Below are positions 1 through 10,429 of a stretch of DNA of 64,000 nucleotides, one piece after another (position 1 is the stretch's first letter; every line of letters begins with the position of its first letter). The DNA lies in contig NZ_CP019331.1 in assembly GCF_002163835.1 (NCBI RefSeq), positions 1,116,001 to 1,180,000 of the forward strand. The letters are read 5' to 3'. A model generated the notes under the pieces. It was not told where the DNA came from, made no database searches, and saw only the letters and a list, made by a program, of their open reading frames with translations. This DNA comes from Polaribacter sp. SA4-10. GTDB taxonomy: Bacteria; Bacteroidota; Bacteroidia; Flavobacteriales; Flavobacteriaceae. A program made the translations under genes and the position numbers.

Positions 1-264
1 TCTGTAACGGTTTGGATCTGTTTCTACAAAGACATCAATATCTCCTCCGTAAGTATTCTCATCATATGCTTTGTTTGTATATACATCAAAGTTCTTTTCA
101 AAGTTGATTCTGTATGTTAAAATATCAGCAATTATCTGTGAGGTAATACCAATCTCTGGCATATCTATTTTAACTTTATGATGATGATTTATGTCATTCC
201 AAACTTTAGAGGCTATCCCATCAAATAATTTGCATCGTAATGTTTCTTCAATTTGTATACTCAT
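1..264 (-). CDS. Unknown protein downstream of hsdS (partial)
   Basis: Only the first 88 codons are in the window; the gene runs off the left edge. It starts one base after the hsdS stop codon, so it is very probably the next gene of the same operon. The protein begins MSIQIEETLRCKLFDGIASK and includes YGGDIDVFVET near residue 75. A glycine/aspartate strand of this sort occurs in restriction-endonuclease-like folds, but too little is visible to assign a family. It is not recognisable as the start of HsdR. It may be an accessory or predicted nuclease gene carried in the restriction operon. The frame is sound; the function is unknown. Confidence 0.6.
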   Translation of the reverse strand, partial: MSIQIEETLRCKLFDGIASKVWNDINHHHKVKIDMPEIGITSQIIADILTYRINFEKNFDVYTNKAYDENTYGGDIDVFVETDPNRYR

Positions 265-265
265 A

Positions 266-1582
266 CTAACATACCTTTACCTTACCAGTTACCACACTAT
301 TTATTAAACTGCTCTTATACTCTTTTAACTTTGCAATTTCTTGCTGTTTTAGGCTAATGGCGGTTTCTATTTTACCACAACCATTTTCTATATATTTTGA
401 AATCTCAGTTCTTTCATTTCGTGGAGGTATTGGCATTTTTATATTGACAACATTATTATTGCTTAGATTTGCTTGTTTAGTTCCAGCTGGCAGACAATAC
501 AGCTGATTTAGATAACTATCACTTTGTAATAACATAACAAGATATTCAGGTTCGAAATTATTTTTGGCTGTAATTTTAGCAACCCTTTGATTCAATAAAT
601 ATTTAGTATCATCATCAATTAAAATTGCGAAACCATAATCCTTTTTCCCTAGAGTTCCGGTTAAAGACATTAATATGTCATTTTTGGAAACAACCCAATC
701 TTTATGTGATTGTAAATATGAAGCATCAACAAAAGTTGGTTGTCTATCCAAACTTAGACAATTCATATAAGTATTAGCAATTTTAATAATCTGTATACCT
801 TCATCTTTAAAATCACTAGAGTTAAAAGCGAAACCGCCTTGGATATTTGCAAAATACTTCAACCGCTTCACCTCCCAATGCTTAGGTATATCACCAATCC
901 ACTCCACACCAGAGTCTTTTAGTTTTACATTTGGGTTTAAACCACGTGTAACAGCTTTGTGTATGAGTATTTGTTTGCGTTCTTTTAGCAAGCTTATTTG
1001 TTGCTCTTTAATGGTAATGGCTTCGTCTATTTTTGTGGTTTTATCGTCTAAAAATTGTGCGATTGCGGTTTGTTCTGAAAGCGGTGGAACAAAGGTTTTA
1101 AAAGCAAAGAAATTATCTTTAGAAATCGTATTTCTTAAACCTGTGTATAGAGGTTTCATTCTTTTATCTGCATCTAAATTCAAATAAAAATAATAAAGAA
1201 AGCTTCTATCGAAATTTTCATTCGGCTCCATTACAGTATATGCTCCTGTAATCATTCCGTTATAATCAGATAAACCTACACAACGAGGTGTTTCTTCAAC
1301 ATCAAAAAGGCAAAAAACAAAGTCACCTTTTTTAACTTCTTGGTATGTATCAAATTCAGCAGGGAATTTTCCACCATTATCTAGATTTCTTATTACAATA
1401 CCTTTTAGAGTCAATGACAATAAATCGTAATCAGCAGATTTCTTCCCAACCTGATTTTTCTTCAAATTAAAAATAAACTTATTTGCCAAAGCTTCCCAAT
1501 GCTCAGGAATCTTCCCCAACCATTCCACACCAGACTCTTTATAGCGTTCGTAACGTTGCACTTTTGTTTCCGTTTCTACCAT
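266..1582 (-). CDS. hsdS: Type I restriction-modification specificity subunit HsdS
   Basis: This is the DNA-recognition subunit of a type I restriction-modification complex. It has the usual two-fold layout. Each target recognition domain is introduced by the signature SGVEWLGKIPEHWE or SGVEWIGDIPKHWE (about residues 17 and 225). Each ends in a coiled-coil spacer: the first around ERKQILIHKAVTRG, the second ending KEYKSSLINSVVTGKV at the C-terminus. Length (438 residues) is normal. The start codon shares one base with the hsdM stop (TAATG), so translation is coupled. The two recognition domains differ from each other, as expected for a bipartite asymmetric target. The target sequence cannot be read from the protein. 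Confidence 0.95.
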   Translation of the reverse strand: MVETETKVQRYERYKESGVEWLGKIPEHWEALANKFIFNLKKNQVGKKSADYDLLSLTLKGIVIRNLDNGGKFPAEFDTYQEVKKGDFVFCLFDVEETPRCVGLSDYNGMITGAYTVMEPNENFDRSFLYYFYLNLDADKRMKPLYTGLRNTISKDNFFAFKTFVPPLSEQTAIAQFLDDKTTKIDEAITIKEQQISLLKERKQILIHKAVTRGLNPNVKLKDSGVEWIGDIPKHWEVKRLKYFANIQGGFAFNSSDFKDEGIQIIKIANTYMNCLSLDRQPTFVDASYLQSHKDWVVSKNDILMSLTGTLGKKDYGFAILIDDDTKYLLNQRVAKITAKNNFEPEYLVMLLQSDSYLNQLYCLPAGTKQANLSNNNVVNIKMPIPPRNERTEISKYIENGCGKIETAISLKQQEIAKLKEYKSSLINSVVTGKVKVC

Positions 1583-3969
1583 TACGCCAAGTTTAAAATT
1601 TCTGAAATTAAACCATCACTTAAGGTTTCCAACTCTAAAATATCTTTGGTAACAGCTTCTATCTTGCGCAAAGGTGTATGCTTGTAAAAGTATTTGTTAA
1701 AGCTAATTTCATAACCAATTTTGGTGGCATCTAGGTTAATCCACGCTTCTGGAACGTGTGGTTGTACTTCGCGTAAAAAGTAAGAATGTATATTATCTTT
1801 TAGAGGTACGTTTTCGGTATCACGTAAGTCGCTTTCGGTTTCATAAGTAATGTAATCGCCTTTTTTTAGAGACTTCTCGACTGCGCTCGAGGTGACATTA
1901 GAATTATTATTTGAGTAATAGCCAAAGTCTGATAAATCAGTTTCTGCACAATCTAAATGTTGTAATAGTTTTACTAGTTTATCACCAGAAATTTTTTCTA
2001 CCTTTTTAATTACTTTTTCAGCATCAGCATCGTACCAACTTACGGCATTTAAAATGGCTTTTTTATCGCTGGCAGAAAGGTTTAGTTTTTGAGCTTTTAC
2101 CTCATCATCTATATCTTTCTTAAAGTCATTAAAGTTGGTGTATAGTTTGTCTCCAAATACATTCTGTAGCGCTTTTGCTGCTGTTACAAGGCGCAAATGT
2201 TTTTTCCAAGTGTCTGCTTTGGTGAGTTTTGTTTTATTAGCAGAAGAAAGGTTTAACTCATTTTTCTCACACCAATCTAATAATTCAGTTGCATGTTCTT
2301 TACTTTTGGTATACATACTTTCTCCAAAAGTTTCAAACGCATATTGCATTGGCTCTTGCAATACACGGTCGTAACGCAACGTTTCAATTCGATCTGCAGA
2401 AAATTGTGCTTTTAGTCGTTTTGGTCTTTCAATAGTGGCTTTGTAATAACCAAAGTCATCATTATCAAATACCTGAGCAGAAATACCTTGTTCGCCTTCG
2501 CGTTCTGCAGCGCTCATTTTGGTATAGGTTTCTACAATTTCGGTAATGTGTTCTGGAGAAAACTCGCAGTTTTTGTTTCCTAAGTTTTTACGTAGTTTTC
2601 TATATAATTGTCCTGCATCAATCAATTGTACTTTCCCTTTTCGATTAGCAGGTTTGTTGTTGCTTAGAATCCAGATATACGTGGTAATGCCTGTATTGTA
2701 AAATAGGTTGTTTGGCAATTGCACAATCGCTTCTAACCAATCGTTTTCTATAATATACCTACGAATGTTGCTTTCACCTCCACCAGCATCTCCTGTAAAT
2801 AAGCTACTTCCGTTATGTACAGAAGCAATACGCGTACCTGATGGACTTTGGCTTAAGGATTTCATTTTTGAAACCATTTCCATTAGAAACAATAATTGTC
2901 CGTCTGACGAGCGTGGAATGGCATCTGCATCTTCTAAAACATCAAAATAATTTTTTAATTGAATTTGGAAACGTGTATCAATAACATCTTTGCCATCTTT
3001 AATGAATTTCTGTTCGCTACTCCAAGACTTTCCATAAGGCGGATTAGAGAGCATAAAATCGAAAGTAGTGCCTGCAAATTCATCTGTAGACAAAGTAGAA
3101 CCTACTCTAATGTTTTCAGGGTTATTTCCCTTAATCATCATATCACTCTTACAAATAGCATAGGTTTCATCGTTTATTTCTTTTCCGTAGAGATATACAT
3201 CACCAGTTGCTTTAATTTCGCCCTCTTCATCTTTAATAAAGTTCTGAGCTTCGGTTAACATTCCACCAGAACCACAGGCAGGATCATAAATAGTCATTAC
3301 AGGAGGCAAGTTGTCTTTTATAGGGTCGAAGATAATGTGTGTCATTAAATCGATTACTTCACGCGGTGTAAAGTGTTCTCCAGCTTCTTCGTTATTTTCT
3401 TCGTTGAATTTACGGATCAGTTCTTCAAATACGTAGCCCATTCCTAAATTAGAAAGTGCAGGTAATTTTCTACCTTCTGAATCTTCTTTTTCAAAAGGAG
3501 TAAGGTTGATATTCGATGATGTAAATTTTTCTAACACATCTAACAATACATCTTTACTAGCCATGTGTGCAACTTGACTTCTCAATTTGAATTTCTCGAT
3601 AATTTCCTTCACATTAGGGCTGAAACCGTTTAAGTAATCTTCAAAATTGGCTTGCAAGATTTGTGCGCTGTTGGTAGCTGTATCTTTTATTTTTTGAAGT
3701 GTCCACTTACTAGTATTGTAAAACACATATCCAGATGCATCTCGCAAACCAGACTCATCCCATTCTGTAAACTTAGCTTCGTCACGTTGAAAGGCCAACT
3801 CTTCTAAAACGGCATCTTTGGTAGGTTCTAATAGTGCGTCTAATCTGCGTAAAACAATCATTGGTAAAATAACATCTCTGTATTTTCCACGCACGTACAC
3901 GTCTCTAAGGCAATCGTCTGCAATCGACCAAATGAAGGATACTAATTTATTGTGTGATGATTTGTTCAT
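1582..3969 (-). CDS. hsdM: Type I restriction-modification N6-adenine methyltransferase HsdM
   Basis: This is the methylation subunit that modifies adenine in the HsdS-defined target. The N-terminal helical HsdM domain (about residues 5-170) is followed by an N6-methyltransferase domain. SAM-binding motif I is DPACGSGGM near residue 230 and the catalytic motif IV is NPPY near residue 310. EHFTPREVIDLM just before motif I is typical of the family. At 795 residues it is longer than many HsdM proteins (about 500), because it has a C-terminal extension of roughly 280 residues rich in charged helices. Its stop overlaps the hsdS start. No hsdR lies upstream in the window; it may lie to the left of the cut gene. 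Confidence 0.95.
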   Translation of the reverse strand: MNKSSHNKLVSFIWSIADDCLRDVYVRGKYRDVILPMIVLRRLDALLEPTKDAVLEELAFQRDEAKFTEWDESGLRDASGYVFYNTSKWTLQKIKDTATNSAQILQANFEDYLNGFSPNVKEIIEKFKLRSQVAHMASKDVLLDVLEKFTSSNINLTPFEKEDSEGRKLPALSNLGMGYVFEELIRKFNEENNEEAGEHFTPREVIDLMTHIIFDPIKDNLPPVMTIYDPACGSGGMLTEAQNFIKDEEGEIKATGDVYLYGKEINDETYAICKSDMMIKGNNPENIRVGSTLSTDEFAGTTFDFMLSNPPYGKSWSSEQKFIKDGKDVIDTRFQIQLKNYFDVLEDADAIPRSSDGQLLFLMEMVSKMKSLSQSPSGTRIASVHNGSSLFTGDAGGGESNIRRYIIENDWLEAIVQLPNNLFYNTGITTYIWILSNNKPANRKGKVQLIDAGQLYRKLRKNLGNKNCEFSPEHITEIVETYTKMSAAEREGEQGISAQVFDNDDFGYYKATIERPKRLKAQFSADRIETLRYDRVLQEPMQYAFETFGESMYTKSKEHATELLDWCEKNELNLSSANKTKLTKADTWKKHLRLVTAAKALQNVFGDKLYTNFNDFKKDIDDEVKAQKLNLSASDKKAILNAVSWYDADAEKVIKKVEKISGDKLVKLLQHLDCAETDLSDFGYYSNNNSNVTSSAVEKSLKKGDYITYETESDLRDTENVPLKDNIHSYFLREVQPHVPEAWINLDATKIGYEISFNKYFYKHTPLRKIEAVTKDILELETLSDGLISEILNLA

Positions 3970-4311
3970 AATATATTCAGAAAATTATTTTTGTTCTTAA
4001 TTAAGCTTTAAATCTATAACAATTCGGCTAAAGATTCAGGGTAAACTATCCATTTTGAGCCTTTTGAATTTTGCCTATTTCTAAAAACACATTTAGTTTA
4101 TTAAATATTCGCCTAGCTGTAAATTTTTATTTAGTCTTTCGTTTTTTTTACGATTGTCTTATTTCGATTATTTTCTATTTTATAGTCATACACCAGTATT
4201 ATACTTTTCAAGCCTCTCAGCAGCCATAGTAAAACCCTAATCTGTCATTTCACTAATTGAACAATGATGGCAATATATCTATCTCATCTTATAAGTTTCG
4301 TTCTAATTTCA
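3970..4311. other. Gene-free 342 bp upstream of hsdM
   Basis: No convincing reading frame is seen on either strand, and the base composition is strongly AT-rich. The stretch separates the helicase-nuclease gene from hsdM, so it should hold the promoter of the hsd operon and perhaps the end of the helicase transcript. No clear hairpin with a T-tract was found. Confidence 0.4.
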
Positions 4312-7300
4312 TTAGTATACTTTATCAATTTTAACTCTTTGATTTCTTTCAGGAAATTTAACGGTTACACCTTCTTTGTTACCTAATAATAATTTGCCTA
4401 AATCACTATATATTGATAATATCTGAATACCGTCTCTGCTTAAAGGTTGCTGATTTCTAGGTATATCCATTAATAACACTTCTTGTACTTTGTTTTGCAT
4501 GTCAAGCATTATAATTTTGCATTTACTATTAACTTTTATAAAGGCACCATTTGAAATGTTTGTTTCTAAATATGCACTGGAAAACAAATCAATTGCAACG
4601 TGTTGCTCTGATGCTAATTTATCAGCATTGTGGGTATTGGTATATTCTCCACTACCATTTTGTTTTAATTCTTGCTCGTCTTCAAGTTCAATATCTTCAA
4701 TTTGCTCCTCTTCGATCTCTGGAAGTACTTCTGTTTGTTTTTGTGAATTTCTTTCAATAAAACTAACAAGCTTCTCCAGTTCTCTATCTGGATCAATCTT
4801 AAAACTTGAGTAGGTGACTCTATGTATTTTCCAGCCAATTCTTTCTAAAAATTCTTGTCGTTCAATATCGTAAGCTACATCATCAATTGAAGAATGAAAA
4901 GCATCACCATCACACTCTATCGCCAAAGGCGTACCGTTATTATAAACCACAAGATCTAATATAAAATGCACGTATGTTTCTCTTCCTAGACGTGGATTGT
5001 GAAACAATTCTTTTTTCTTTATTTCATATTGAGGTACGATAAATTGATACCCTCTATCAAAAAGCAAACTTGCAACATCATATTCAAACCAACTATCAAA
5101 TGGTTTTGGTCGATTTTCAGGAATTCTGTATCTTTTTTCTAAATCTTGGGGTAATTCTATCGCTAACACAGGACTGAACTTTTCATCAAAAAATGATATA
5201 ATTTTACGCCGAAAATCTGTGGCTCTTAACTGCTCTAATTCTATGGAATGAAATAGAATCATCTGCTCTTTAGCCCTACTTAAACCTACATTTATTCCTC
5301 TTAATTTTGAAGTAAGGTTATTTTCAATATTGTCTACAATAGACGTTGGTGCGCTCATAGAATTGTCATCATTTACAGTATTTGCCACCCCTAACGAAAC
5401 TAATATGACATCTCTTTCATCGCCTTGAAACTGTGCAGGACTATCAACAATTATATTGTGTTTTTCTAAATCTTTAATTGAAAACTCTTCAACTATGCCT
5501 TTCAGCTCTTGTGTATGTTTTGTTAAACCTAGACTAATGACGCCTATCGTTTTATTGTTATACATTGGATCTTCTAGCATCTCATGTAACTTTTGAGATA
5601 CTGCCGCAATTTCTTCTTTTACTATTTTATCTTGTAGATAAGCGTTTTTTATAAAAATCCTTTTCTTAGGTAGCAGTCTATCTGCACTTATTACTTTTAA
5701 AGGGACTAACTTATTTTCATAAAAGTGTTTTTTTGAAAAATCAATCAATTCTGGTACACATCTGAAATGCTCTCTCAACATTTGATTTGTTGTTCCTGAA
5801 ACCAAATTTGCTAATGAGAATAAACTTGCGTCTGCCCTTATATTTATGGCTTCTGCTCCCATAAAATCAAGATTGTTTATTCTTAGAGAATCAAAAGCTT
5901 CATTTGTGATTGCTATATCTTCTGGTGACGTCTGTTTTTCATCACCAACAACAATCATCTTTTTACCATAATAGCCCAACAAAAGACTATTAAAATTGAG
6001 CTGACTCGCTTCATCTGTAATAATACAATCAAAAACCTCTGGCACAGTATCTACGGTTTTTAACACATCATCAAATTTCATTACCCAACACGCAATATTT
6101 GGTGCAATTGCTTTTGCAGTTTGCTGTGCATTTCTTCTGAATTTATCTTTATCTGCTATACCGCGTTTACTCTGTTTAAATTCGTGTTCAAACTTTGAAA
6201 GTAAATTGATGAAAGTATTTTTTTCGTTCTCGTTAAAGCGCTTTTTAAAATTATCCTTAGCCAGACCACTTAAAACATCAGATTTACAATTTTTAATTTC
6301 CTCAGTCGCATAACGCAGGCGTTCGCTTGTTTTTTGAAGGTCTATAGATGTTGCTTGTTCTACTTGTTGTACACTATACTTTAAGTAAAAAGAATCTTTA
6401 ATAATATTACCTAAAATTAAGGATGAATCAGGCTTTAGATTATCTAAAGTTTTTGGAATATAATTTTCTAATGTCTTTTTTGTCCTATCAAATTCTTGTT
6501 GCGCCAAATGCGCCTTTTCTAAGACTATCAACCTATCCTTTACAAAAACTACATCTTCCGCATTTTTAAATGAACTGATATCAATTTTTGAAACCACCTT
6601 TTTGATTTCCTTGATAGCCTCTCCTACTTGTTCTTTCTTATTTATAATAATAACTGATGCTTCAAAAACAGCTACCAACTCCTTCGCTTTTAATGAAATG
6701 CTCTCACTGTTTATATAATCTATATTATACTTTTTTACAAACCCCTTTACAGCATCTGCATTTAACTTATTTAAAACTTCTAAATTAATACCAACCTTGG
6801 TTAATCCTTTTTCAGTAGCACGTTGCATTTCTTTTAAACTGCATTGTTCATTAAGGGTATAATCAATAAAATCGTTTTCACTCAATAATTCTATAAGTTC
6901 ATTTAATTTAGAAAACGTATTTAGAAATGTCCTAAATTCTAGCAACGTTTTTCTGTTATTACAAAACACGTCGTTAACAGAAATTTGATCTATATATTTT
7001 ACATTTTTATAAAGTGAATTAAATTTTTTCTGAAGAAATGAAAGTTTATCTTTCCCTTCTGGCAATGAGGCCAAATACGTAGAGATATCTCTTAAATATT
7101 TTGCTCTGTCTGTCTTTATATCTATGGCAGATCTATTAATCTGGTAATCTTCAACAACCGTCTCAACAATAGAGCGCTTGAGCAATAAGGTCTCAAGAAG
7201 CTCCTTATCCTTATTAATTAAGTCTTCATTTTTAAAAGGCTCTAAACTTTTTAATAATCCATTAACTCTATCACTATTAAAATCTTTTAAGTCTTCTACT

Positions 7301-8925
7301 TTTAAAACTTCAAGCTTACTTTTTAATTCTATTTCTAAGTTATCATGTGTTTCAAAATCAACTAAATCTAATAACCCTAAAGTTTCCTTAAAATCTATAG
7401 CAGAAAGCTGTTTATCTTCAGCTTGTAATTGTATATACTTTTGCAGCGCCTTAGTAATAACATTAGAATGCGCTAAGGTTTCTTCATCAATGGTGTCTTT
7501 TATAAAATCCCAATTTGCTTTCTGCTTTTCAACAAATGTGTATAATTCATAGATACTAAAAGATTTCTCAAAATATGGAATACTTATTTCAGTATATTCT
7601 TGAGATAGCAACTGTGCTAGCTTTGCTTTTTCCGCATTATAGTTTTCTTTATGATTATTTAATCGCCCTAAATCTTCATTAAGGTTGTAACTGTTTCTAT
7701 CTAACAATAATCGACGAATATTATCTATACTATTAGAGAGTGTATAGTCAGAATGATTTTGTTGTTTTATATCCGCCATTATCAACCCATTAAATTGATA
7801 CGGTATCTTGTCTAATAAAGATTCTAAAGCTTTATCTGTTTTAGCAGTAATTAAGATGCGTTTACCTTCAGCAAGCATTGCGCAAAGTAAATTCACAATA
7901 CTGTGAGATTTCCCTGTTCCAGGTGGCCCAGTTACCACAGATAATTCGTGGGTTTTATAATTTTTATATATTTCTAACTGTTCCCTGTTATATGGTAATG
8001 GAAAAAATTGTTCGAAATCAGATGCCTCCAAACTGGTGAATTTATCCTTTATGGATTCATACATATTAGAGAAATAATGTGACTCCCCTTGAGCCAAATT
8101 AATTTTTTTTCCCAATAAAATATCTAATACAGGCGGACTCACATTATTATCAGCAGAATAATTAATGATTTTGTCCATCAACCTTTGAAAATGTCTTGGA
8201 CGCTTATGTCTTAAAACAAAACATGGTGCGAACCTGACAAAATTAGTCGTTAACGTATCTATTGGCTTTGAAGTGCCAGGATCAAAAACCAAACTTGGAT
8301 GTAATGCCAATACATCATTACTCATCATTTTTTTAAAAGCAGCTGTTTTTAAATAGTCTATGCCAAGCTCGGCAATTCCTTTTTCGAATGCGCTAATAAG
8401 TTCTAAAAGCTGGTTTCTATCTATTTGAGGATGATTTAGAAAAAAAGCATCTATATAAGGATCTTCACTTATATGTAATTTAAAGACAACAGTACTGCCT
8501 TTTATAATTGCTGTAAGTGGGATATGGAAAAGGTGTACTTTAACCATAGCGTCACCTAGTTTTAAATGAAACAGCCCAAAAGAATAGACAAATTCTAAGC
8601 TACTATTTTTACCAGAATCCCTGGCAGCTTGGTATAAATAAGAATATGTCTCTCTATCAAATTTTTCTTGAAATGTTTCTTCATCTTCATCGTCATTATC
8701 ATTTTTTGGTAAAGGCCGCTTAACATCTAATAATATTGTCGACGTTACATTTTCTTCCCCAACAGCAAACAGGTCACCAAATTTATTTTTAACTACAATA
8801 GAAGACCCTTCAATATCTTCTTTCCATAAGGTGTTTTTTAAACGCAATATGTTTTTAGATCCTCTTTCGAGTAACTTATTGTACTCTCTTAAAAACTCAA
8901 TATATTTTTGAATAACTGTCATCAT
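4312..8925 (-). CDS. SF1 (UPF1-like) helicase fused to a Vsr/DUF559-like nuclease, probable phage-defence protein
   Basis: This 1537-residue protein has an N-terminal region of about 320 residues of unknown fold. A split superfamily 1 helicase follows: Walker A GPPGTGKS near residue 333, Walker B-type CIITDEASQ near 970, VVGDEKQTSP just after it, and motif VI GLSRAKEQM near 1215. The roughly 600 residues between Walker A and B are largely helical and coiled-coil. The C-terminus (about 1280-1420) is a restriction-endonuclease-like domain with FILDLVVY, AIECDGDAFH and ERIGWKIHRV, the D, ExD and K pattern of Vsr/DUF559-type nucleases. Helicase-nuclease proteins of this layout are known single-gene anti-phage systems (the Hhe type is similar). 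The restriction genes next door fit a defence island. Starts at one of two adjacent ATG codons. Confidence 0.85.
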   Translation of the reverse strand: MMTVIQKYIEFLREYNKLLERGSKNILRLKNTLWKEDIEGSSIVVKNKFGDLFAVGEENVTSTILLDVKRPLPKNDNDDEDEETFQEKFDRETYSYLYQAARDSGKNSSLEFVYSFGLFHLKLGDAMVKVHLFHIPLTAIIKGSTVVFKLHISEDPYIDAFFLNHPQIDRNQLLELISAFEKGIAELGIDYLKTAAFKKMMSNDVLALHPSLVFDPGTSKPIDTLTTNFVRFAPCFVLRHKRPRHFQRLMDKIINYSADNNVSPPVLDILLGKKINLAQGESHYFSNMYESIKDKFTSLEASDFEQFFPLPYNREQLEIYKNYKTHELSVVTGPPGTGKSHSIVNLLCAMLAEGKRILITAKTDKALESLLDKIPYQFNGLIMADIKQQNHSDYTLSNSIDNIRRLLLDRNSYNLNEDLGRLNNHKENYNAEKAKLAQLLSQEYTEISIPYFEKSFSIYELYTFVEKQKANWDFIKDTIDEETLAHSNVITKALQKYIQLQAEDKQLSAIDFKETLGLLDLVDFETHDNLEIELKSKLEVLKVEDLKDFNSDRVNGLLKSLEPFKNEDLINKDKELLETLLLKRSIVETVVEDYQINRSAIDIKTDRAKYLRDISTYLASLPEGKDKLSFLQKKFNSLYKNVKYIDQISVNDVFCNNRKTLLEFRTFLNTFSKLNELIELLSENDFIDYTLNEQCSLKEMQRATEKGLTKVGINLEVLNKLNADAVKGFVKKYNIDYINSESISLKAKELVAVFEASVIIINKKEQVGEAIKEIKKVVSKIDISSFKNAEDVVFVKDRLIVLEKAHLAQQEFDRTKKTLENYIPKTLDNLKPDSSLILGNIIKDSFYLKYSVQQVEQATSIDLQKTSERLRYATEEIKNCKSDVLSGLAKDNFKKRFNENEKNTFINLLSKFEHEFKQSKRGIADKDKFRRNAQQTAKAIAPNIACWVMKFDDVLKTVDTVPEVFDCIITDEASQLNFNSLLLGYYGKKMIVVGDEKQTSPEDIAITNEAFDSLRINNLDFMGAEAINIRADASLFSLANLVSGTTNQMLREHFRCVPELIDFSKKHFYENKLVPLKVISADRLLPKKRIFIKNAYLQDKIVKEEIAAVSQKLHEMLEDPMYNNKTIGVISLGLTKHTQELKGIVEEFSIKDLEKHNIIVDSPAQFQGDERDVILVSLGVANTVNDDNSMSAPTSIVDNIENNLTSKLRGINVGLSRAKEQMILFHSIELEQLRATDFRRKIISFFDEKFSPVLAIELPQDLEKRYRIPENRPKPFDSWFEYDVASLLFDRGYQFIVPQYEIKKKELFHNPRLGRETYVHFILDLVVYNNGTPLAIECDGDAFHSSIDDVAYDIERQEFLERIGWKIHRVTYSSFKIDPDRELEKLVSFIERNSQKQTEVLPEIEEEQIEDIELEDEQELKQNGSGEYTNTHNADKLASEQHVAIDLFSSAYLETNISNGAFIKVNSKCKIIMLDMQNKVQEVLLMDIPRNQQPLSRDGIQILSIYSDLGKLLLGNKEGVTVKFPERNQRVKIDKVY

Positions 8926-8955
8926 AGTATTTGTTTATTCAACGAATAGGCTTTC

Positions 8956-9098
8956 TTATTTATAATCCCCATCTCCTTCTACAACAATATTTAATCCTTC
9001 ATTCATTTCTATCTCATTAACATCTATAACATCACTAAATAAAAGTGCTGCCAAAATATCGCGTACTTGTTTAAAGTGTTGGTTTTATTCCACCTCAT
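8956..9098 (-). pseudogene. Small frameshifted ORF between the DUF2130 and helicase genes
   Basis: An ATG starts one base after the DUF2130 stop and reads MRWNKTN before going out of frame. Shifting by one base near position 9079 gives a continuous protein-like frame of about 47 residues, HFKQVRDILAALLFSDVIDV then NEIEMNEGLNIVVEGDGDYK, ending 31 bases before the helicase start. The spacing (143 bases, one short of a multiple of three) suggests a single-base deletion or a sequencing error. The frame is acidic at its end and matches no family I know. It may be a small partner of one of the flanking defence genes. Confidence 0.35.
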
Positions 9099-9099
9099 C

Positions 9100-10368
9100 C
9101 TAAAGCCCATCAAACTTCGCTTTCATCGTTGGGTTGCTATGCGTTAATTTTTTAATCGTTAAATCGTCTGCTTTATTGTTCGCTAAACGTAAATTATTAA
9201 CTGAAGCCAATAAAGCGTCTTTCGTTTTTTGTAAGTGATCTATTGTTTTATCTATCTCATCCATAGCCGTTTTAAACTGGCGGCTTGCTAAATCATAATT
9301 ACGGGCAAACCCAGTTTTAAAATCATCAATCTTATCTTCAAAATTGGTAATGTCTATATTTTGATTTTTCATGATGCTCAATTCTGCCTTATACTCTAAA
9401 GACTTCATTCCTGCATTTCGCAACAAGGTAATCATTGGGATGAAAAATTGTGGACGAATTACATACATTTTTGGGTATTTGTAGGAAACATCTACAATAC
9501 CAGTATTGTAAAAGGCATTATCTGCTTCTAATATAGATACTAACACAGCATACTCACAACCTTTGGCTGTGCGGTCTTTATCTAGTTTTGCAAAGAAATC
9601 TTCATTCTTCTTTTTAGATACGGTTAGGTCATTTTCACTTTTCATCTCAAACATTATTGAAATGATTTCGTTATCATTTTGATCGGCTTCTTTGTAAATA
9701 TAATCGCCTTTTGTACCACTAGAAGCATCATTGTCTTTCTCAAAATAGGCATTTTGGAATGCCGTTGCTCTAAGTTTATTAAACTCATTTTCGCAATGCA
9801 ACTCTAAAGTTTCACCAGACATTTTGGTAGATAGTTTTTGCTTGTAATCATTTAGACGTTCAATTTCTTCATCTTTTAATTGCAAATCTTTTGCTACGTG
9901 CTCTAATTCTCTTTTAAAATCTGCTTGCAAGGATTTTTCTAACAATTCTCTTTCCGTATCTTTTGCTTTTACATCGTTTTCCAACTGATCTTTTTTTCTT
10001 TCGAGATCTCGGACTGCATTAGAAAGTTCTAGTTTCTTTTCTGCTTCTCCTTGATTGATTTTAGATTGTAACTCTTGAATCTTTGCGTCTTTTTTAGAAA
10101 CCTCATCAACCAAGTCTGATTTACTTTTGAATTTTAAGGCATTTATCTCGCTCTCTTTAGCTGCTAATTGTTGTTGAAACGCATTTTTTAATTCAGCTTC
10201 TTTTAATTGCAATGCTGATTTTTTCTCATTGTTTGCAGTTTCTAAACGATTCGTTAACTCATCCTGAAATTGCTGGTCACGCACTTGTTTTACAATGTCT
10301 GTATATACAGAATCGTCTACTTTAAAAACTTCTTTACAATTGGGGCATTTTACAGTATTGTCTTTCAT
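9100..10368 (-). CDS. DUF2130 family protein
   Basis: The N-terminus carries a short zinc-ribbon half, [11 protein letters not shown] long charged coiled coil follows (about residues 30-190). The DUF2130 core comes next (about 190-370), with [25 protein letters not shown] and [11 protein letters not shown]. The E, D and ExK residues of the core resemble a PD-(D/E)XK nuclease site, and DUF2130 proteins have been suggested to be nucleases, but I know of no firm function. Length (422) is normal for the family. It sits between a WYL regulator and the helicase-nuclease on the same strand, consistent with a defence cluster. Confidence 0.85.
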   Translation of the reverse strand: MKDNTVKCPNCKEVFKVDDSVYTDIVKQVRDQQFQDELTNRLETANNEKKSALQLKEAELKNAFQQQLAAKESEINALKFKSKSDLVDEVSKKDAKIQELQSKINQGEAEKKLELSNAVRDLERKKDQLENDVKAKDTERELLEKSLQADFKRELEHVAKDLQLKDEEIERLNDYKQKLSTKMSGETLELHCENEFNKLRATAFQNAYFEKDNDASSGTKGDYIYKEADQNDNEIISIMFEMKSENDLTVSKKKNEDFFAKLDKDRTAKGCEYAVLVSILEADNAFYNTGIVDVSYKYPKMYVIRPQFFIPMITLLRNAGMKSLEYKAELSIMKNQNIDITNFEDKIDDFKTGFARNYDLASRQFKTAMDEIDKTIDHLQKTKDALLASVNNLRLANNKADDLTIKKLTHSNPTMKAKFDGL

Positions 10369-10429
10369 AACTTTTTATTTGTAATTATTCTACAAATTTA
10401 GGATTGATGTGTGCAGGGTGATTGCAGGG

